DNA from: AC-9 sp051984395
Lineage (GTDB): Bacteria; Actinomycetota; Acidimicrobiia; Acidimicrobiales; AC-9
Direction: 5' to 3'
NCBI GenBank assembly: GCA_051984395.1
Contig: JBPYEZ010000023.1
Coordinates: forward strand, 1 to 13,812
DNA: 13,812 bases
In this document: piece after piece, positions 10,588 to 13,812 of the stretch
Numbering within the stretch: the stretch's first letter is position 1
How the letters are laid out: every line of letters starts with the position of its first letter
Translations under genes and position numbers: made by a program
The notes under the pieces: generated by a model
Seen by the model: only the letters and a program-made list of their open reading frames with translations
What the model was told of the DNA's origin: nothing
Database searches by the model: none

Positions 10588-12180
10588 GTGACCGAGCCCA
10601 AGCCGCCTCCGCCCGATCTGCACGACTGGAAGCCGCTGGTCGAGGACCTGGCCGGCCGCCGCGAGCGGGCCATGGCCATGGGTGGCGAGCAGCAGGTTGC
10701 CCGCCAGCGGTCGCTCGACAAGCTGCCGGTGCGCGAGCGGCTCGAGATCCTGCTCGATCCGGGAACCTTCGTCGAGTACGGGCTGCTCGCCGACTCGATG
10801 GATCCCGAGCTGGCGTCGAGCAAGGGCTACCTGGCTGCCGACGGCATGGTCGCCGGTATCGGCGAGATCGAGGGCCGGCGGGTCGCCGTGTGCGCCTACG
10901 ACTTCACCGTGCTGGCCGGCTCCATGGGCGCCGTGGGCGAGGCGAAGACGGCCCGACTGCGCGAGCTGGCCCTGCGCCAGCGCATTCCGGTCGTGTGGCT
11001 GCTGGACTCGGCGGGCGCCCGCATCCAGGCGACGAGCGGGTCGACGTTCGCCGCCGCCGGGGCTCTGTTCCGTGAGCAGGTGACGCTCTCGGGCGTCGTC
11101 CCCATGGTGGCGGCGATGCTCGGGCACTGCGCGGCGGGGACGGCGTACATCCCGGCGCTGGCGGATTTCGTGCCGATGGTGAAGGGGATCTCGTCGATGG
11201 CCCTCGGCGGGCGTCACCTGGTCAAGGCGGCGACCGGTGAAGACGTGTCGGAGGAGGAGATGGGCGGCTCGACCGTCCACACCACGATCAGCGGGGTGGC
11301 CGACCTGGAGGTCGCCGACGACGCCGAGTGCCTGGCGGCCGTGCGCTCGTACCTGTCGTTCTTCCCGTCGCACAACCGTCAGCCGCCGCCCGTCCGTCCC
11401 GTGACCGATCCCGTCGACCGGCGCTGCGAGGAGCTCTACGACATCGTGCCCACCGCGCCCCGCCGGGCCTACGACATGGACCGCGTCGTGCGCACGATCG
11501 TCGACGACGGAGAGTTCTTTCCGATGAAGCCGGGCTGGGCCCGGAACGTCCTCACCGGCCTGGCCCGCATCGGCGGCGAGCCGGTCGGCATCGTCGCCAG
11601 CCAGCCCAAGGTGCTGGGGGGCACCCTCGACGTGAACTCCGCCGACAAGGCGGCACGCTTCGTCTGGCTGTGCGATGCGTTCGGCATCCCTCTGGTGTTC
11701 CTCCAGGACGTACCGGGCTTCACCGTGGGGTCGGCGGTCGAGCGCCAGGGCATCATCCGCCACGGTGCCAAGATGCTGTTCGCCGTCTCGGAGGCCACCG
11801 TGCCCAAGGTCACGGTCGTGATGCGGAAGGCCTACGGCGCCGGCTACTTCGTCATGAACGGCACCGCCTACGAGGCGGACTACATCGTGGCCTGGCCGAC
11901 GGCCGAGATCGCCGTCATGGGCCCCGACGGGATGGTCAACATCATCATGCGCAAGCAGCTCGAGGCGATCCCCGAGGGCGAGGAGCGCACGCGAGCGCGG
12001 CTGGAGATGGCCGAGCAGCTTCGTCGCAACATCGACCCCTACATCGCCGCCGGCCACGCCCAGGTCGACGACATCATCGATCCGGCCGAGACTCGCACCG
12101 CGATCTGGCGGGGGCTCCAGGTGGCCAAGACGAAGGTCGTCGACCGGCCCTGGCGCAAGCACGGGGTGCTCCCGGTCTGA
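10588..12180 (+). CDS. Acyl-CoA carboxylase beta (carboxyltransferase) subunit
   Basis: 530 residues, the usual length of PccB/AccD-type biotin-dependent carboxyltransferases. The N-terminal crotonase-like domain carries LLDSAGARIQ (138-147) and the C-terminal domain FLQDVPGFTVG (371-381), the two oxyanion-hole regions, followed by KAYGAGYFVMNG (414-425) and AWPTAEIAVMGPDG (435-448). It transfers carboxyl from carboxybiotin to an acyl-CoA in a complex with a biotin-carboxylase alpha subunit, which is not in this window. The residue that distinguishes propionyl- from acetyl-CoA users in Streptomyces (Asp versus Ile) is F421 here, so the substrate is left open; a branched or unsaturated acyl-CoA is plausible beside the crotonase. 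GTG 10588 is preceded by GGGAGG (10573-10578) at 9 nt. Confidence 0.92.
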   Translation: MTEPKPPPPDLHDWKPLVEDLAGRRERAMAMGGEQQVARQRSLDKLPVRERLEILLDPGTFVEYGLLADSMDPELASSKGYLAADGMVAGIGEIEGRRVAVCAYDFTVLAGSMGAVGEAKTARLRELALRQRIPVVWLLDSAGARIQATSGSTFAAAGALFREQVTLSGVVPMVAAMLGHCAAGTAYIPALADFVPMVKGISSMALGGRHLVKAATGEDVSEEEMGGSTVHTTISGVADLEVADDAECLAAVRSYLSFFPSHNRQPPPVRPVTDPVDRRCEELYDIVPTAPRRAYDMDRVVRTIVDDGEFFPMKPGWARNVLTGLARIGGEPVGIVASQPKVLGGTLDVNSADKAARFVWLCDAFGIPLVFLQDVPGFTVGSAVERQGIIRHGAKMLFAVSEATVPKVTVVMRKAYGAGYFVMNGTAYEADYIVAWPTAEIAVMGPDGMVNIIMRKQLEAIPEGEERTRARLEMAEQLRRNIDPYIAAGHAQVDDIIDPAETRTAIWRGLQVAKTKVVDRPWRKHGVLPV

Positions 12181-12195
12181 GCGCGGTGTCGCCCG

Positions 12196-12227
12196 GTCCG
12201 ACGCGGTAGACCGTCCGACGCGGTAGA
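12196..12227. repeat. Tandem 15-bp direct repeat in the gmd promoter region
   Basis: GTCCGACGCGGTAGA occurs at 12196-12210 and again at 12213-12227, separated by 2 bp. Each copy ends in a TAGA start of a possible -10 (TAGACC and TAGAAC). It fills much of the 55-bp gap between the carboxylase stop and the gmd start. Confidence 0.75.
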
Positions 12228-12229
12228 AC
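12224..12229 (+). promoter_or_regulatory. Putative -10 TAGAAC of gmd, possibly leaderless
   Basis: TAGAAC ends 6 nt before ATG 12236 and no ribosome binding site is visible upstream. The distance matches the other leaderless candidates, although the last base departs from TAnnnT. Confidence 0.35.
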
Positions 12230-12235
12230 GTCGAG

Positions 12236-13219
12236 ATGGCCCCGCGAGCGCTGATCACCGGCATCACCGGCCAGGACGGCTCACATCTGGCCGAGCTGCT
12301 CCTCAGCAAGGGCTACGAGGTGATCGGCATGCTGCGCCGGAGCAGCACCGTGAACTTCGAGCGCATCGCCCACATCCAGGATCGCGTGACACTGGTCACC
12401 GGCGACCTCCTCGACGAGGTCTCGATGATCAACATCCTGCGGGCGCACCGGCCCGGTGAGGTCTACAACCTGGCCGCCCAGTCCTTCGTCCAGACGTCGT
12501 GGAGCCAGCCGGTCCTGACCGGGGAGACCACGGCGCTCGGGGTGACCAGGGTGCTCGACGCCATCCGCATCGTGGATCCGGCCATTCGCTTCTACCAGGC
12601 CAGCGCCAGTGAGATGTTCGGAAAGGTGCGGGAGTCGCCCCAGCGCGAGACGACGCCCTTCTACCCCCGCAGCCCCTACGGCGTGGCCAAGCTCTACGGG
12701 CACTGGATCACGGTGAACTACCGGGAGAGCTACGGGCTCCACGCCTCCTCGGGCATCTGCTTCAACCACGAGGGTCCCCGGCGGGGGCTCGAGTTCGTGA
12801 CCAGAAAGGTGAGCCACGGCGTGGCCCGCATCAAGGCCGGGCTCGACCGGTCCCTTGCCCTGGGCGACCTCGAGCCCCGCCGCGACTGGGGCTACGCGCC
12901 CGACTACGTGCGGGCGATGTGGCTCATGCTCCAGCAGGACGAGCCGGGCGACTACGTGATGGCGAGTGGCCAGACCCATTCCGTCAGGGACCTGTGCGAG
13001 GCGGCATTCGGTCACGTGGGGCTCGACTGGCGCGAGCACGTCGTGGTCGACGAGCGGTTCATCCGCCCCGCCGAGGTGGATGTCCTGGTGGGCGACGCGT
13101 CCAAGGCCAAGGCCACCCTGGGCTGGGCCCCAGAGGTCGATTTCGGCGGCCTGGTGGGGATGATGGTGGACGCCGACCTGGGGGCGCTGGAGCAGCGCCA
13201 GCAGCCCCTCGACCGCTGA
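12236..13219 (+). CDS. gmd: GDP-mannose 4,6-dehydratase
   Basis: 327 residues, an extended-type short-chain dehydrogenase. It converts GDP-mannose to GDP-4-keto-6-deoxymannose, the precursor of deoxyhexoses such as fucose, rhamnose and related sugars, using tightly bound NADP. The dinucleotide motif G9-I-T-G12-Q-D-G15 and RRSST (34-38) fit the family, as do PFYPRSPYGVAKLYGHW and FNHEGPRRG. Active-site E126, Y148 and K152 align with human E157, Y179 and K183, but the position of human T155 is A124 (reading QASASEMFG). It is about 45 residues shorter than the human and E. coli enzymes, mainly at the C-terminus, which is not unusual for shorter bacterial members (from memory). The start at ATG 12236 coincides with the first Rossmann strand. 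The reductase or epimerase that would act next is not in the window. Confidence 0.93.
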   Translation: MAPRALITGITGQDGSHLAELLLSKGYEVIGMLRRSSTVNFERIAHIQDRVTLVTGDLLDEVSMINILRAHRPGEVYNLAAQSFVQTSWSQPVLTGETTALGVTRVLDAIRIVDPAIRFYQASASEMFGKVRESPQRETTPFYPRSPYGVAKLYGHWITVNYRESYGLHASSGICFNHEGPRRGLEFVTRKVSHGVARIKAGLDRSLALGDLEPRRDWGYAPDYVRAMWLMLQQDEPGDYVMASGQTHSVRDLCEAAFGHVGLDWREHVVVDERFIRPAEVDVLVGDASKAKATLGWAPEVDFGGLVGMMVDADLGALEQRQQPLDR

Positions 13220-13299
13220 CCCACACGGCGGTGACAGGGCGGCAGCATGCGACGGCACCACCCACGTCAGCCGGGGTGCAACCACCCGATTTGTGCCGA

Positions 13300-13305
13300 T
13301 AAGCT
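13300..13305 (+). promoter_or_regulatory. Putative -10 element TAAGCT for the final exported protein gene
   Basis: TAAGCT lies 33 nt before GTG 13339, matching the hexamer before the GH15 gene. An in-frame GTG at 13309 is only 3 nt after it and would lie upstream of the transcript start, favouring 13339 with its GGAGG. Confidence 0.4.
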
Positions 13306-13338
13306 CCCGTGCCGGCGGACCCACTCCCTGGAGGATTC

Positions 13339-13812
13339 GTGACTGGACGCCCCCACCTCGCCCGCGTCGTCGCATCCTGCCTGGTCGCGTCGTCGGCTGT
13401 GCTGCTGGCCATGGCACAGCCGGCGCACGCCGCGCAGGGCCAGACCGGCCAGGACGTCTCCTTTCCCCAGTGCAACGGCAGTGCGCTCGGATCGCTGCCC
13501 CCGAGCACCGGCAGCTTCGACGTCCTCGGGGTGAACGGCGGCAAGGTCTATTCGCCGAACCCCTGCCTCGGGGCTCAGTACGGGTGGGCGAACGGTGGCT
13601 CGGCAACGGTGTCCTTCTACGCCAACACGGGCAACCCCGGACCGAGGTCGAGCCACTGGCCCGCCGGTCAGACCACGCCGATGAACTGCCCCACCGAGCA
13701 CCACTACCGACCGGGAACCTCAGCGTTCTCCAGCTGCTCGTACGACTACGGGTGGAACGCGGCGGCCGACTCCTTTGCCGACGCGGCCAACGCCACGACG
13801 ACCGGCACGCCG
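13339..13812 (+). CDS. Exported protein, N-terminal part, glycoside-hydrolase-like (GH25/DUF1906-type) candidate; runs off the window end
   Basis: 158 codons are visible from GTG 13339, with GGAGG 4 nt upstream. A Sec signal peptide covers residues 1-31 or 32: short basic start, hydrophobic stretch VVASCLVASSAVLLAMA, then AHA-A as the cleavage site. The mature part begins GQDVSFPQC, continues with LGVNGGKVYSPNPC and SFYANTGNPGP, and later reads CSYDYGWNAAADSF. This layout resembles exported actinobacterial proteins with a TIM-barrel glycoside-hydrolase-like domain (GxDVSxPQC at the first strand). Cysteines at 45, 76, 116 and 134 suggest disulfides outside the cell. A role on peptidoglycan or envelope polysaccharide is inference, and the catalytic part may lie beyond the window. 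No stop is present, so the length is unknown. Confidence 0.75.
   Translation, partial: MTGRPHLARVVASCLVASSAVLLAMAQPAHAAQGQTGQDVSFPQCNGSALGSLPPSTGSFDVLGVNGGKVYSPNPCLGAQYGWANGGSATVSFYANTGNPGPRSSHWPAGQTTPMNCPTEHHYRPGTSAFSSCSYDYGWNAAADSFADAANATTTGTP

Noticed and set aside
9688..12309. 873-codon minus-strand frame opposite the hydratase and carboxylase genes
   Set aside because: Its His/Arg/Gly-rich translation is the antisense of two clear enzyme genes on the plus strand; long antisense frames are expected at this GC content.

Overview
The window is a 13.8-kb stretch of very GC-rich DNA with dense coding, GTG starts and mostly short gaps. The gene set (a glutaredoxin-thioredoxin reductase fusion, a GH15 trehalase/glucoamylase-type enzyme, two TetR regulators, an acyl-CoA carboxylase beta subunit, a threonine-rich-linker lipoprotein) points to an Actinomycetota chromosome, perhaps Acidimicrobiia. 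That placement is inference from style and family content, not from a marker gene. I see no rRNA, tRNA, CRISPR array, transposase, integrase or phage gene.

Layout. (1) 2-157: the 3' end of a dihydrodipicolinate-reductase-like oxidoreductase, converging on a stand-alone flavodiiron-type metallo-beta-lactamase-fold protein (200-922, minus). (2) 1093-2301: an N-terminal glutaredoxin-like domain fused to a low-Mr thioredoxin reductase, divergent from the diiron gene, so the first 2.3 kb carry two redox genes back to back. (3) 2407-2649: an 80-residue conserved-looking small protein with a clear promoter. (4) 2808-3886: a TetR regulator and a SnoaL/NTF2-fold protein 5 bp apart, behind a palindromic operator candidate. 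(5) 3946-4620: a secreted lipoprotein of unknown function. (6) 4667-6478: a GH15 glycosidase, overlapping by 24 bp with a convergent TetR gene (6455-7189, minus). (7) 7472-8578 (minus): a zinc-dependent alcohol dehydrogenase. (8) 8673-9731 (minus): a GT-B glycosyltransferase, divergent from (9) 9799-12180: an enoyl-CoA hydratase-like protein and an acyl-CoA carboxylase beta subunit in a two-gene operon. (10) 12236-13219: GDP-mannose 4,6-dehydratase. (11) 13339 to the window end: an exported protein resembling secreted actinobacterial glycoside-hydrolase-like proteins, cut off by the window edge.

Most of this looks like ordinary chromosomal metabolism and cell-envelope work: thiol redox, acyl-CoA metabolism, nucleotide sugars and glycosyl transfer. 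I did not find a convincing new multi-gene system. The most interesting signals are regulatory and in active sites. TAnnnT hexamers (TACCGT, TAGCGT, TAAGCT) recur at promoter positions. Four of them sit 6-8 nt before a start codon, which suggests leaderless transcription. Two of the hexamers are divergent and share their TA, and one is embedded in a palindrome at its own TetR gene. The active-site oddities are: the GDP-mannose dehydratase has Ala where the catalytic Thr/Ser is expected, the crotonase lacks the first catalytic Glu, the carboxylase has Phe at a substrate-choosing position, and the diiron protein has Glu in place of the sixth motif residue His.
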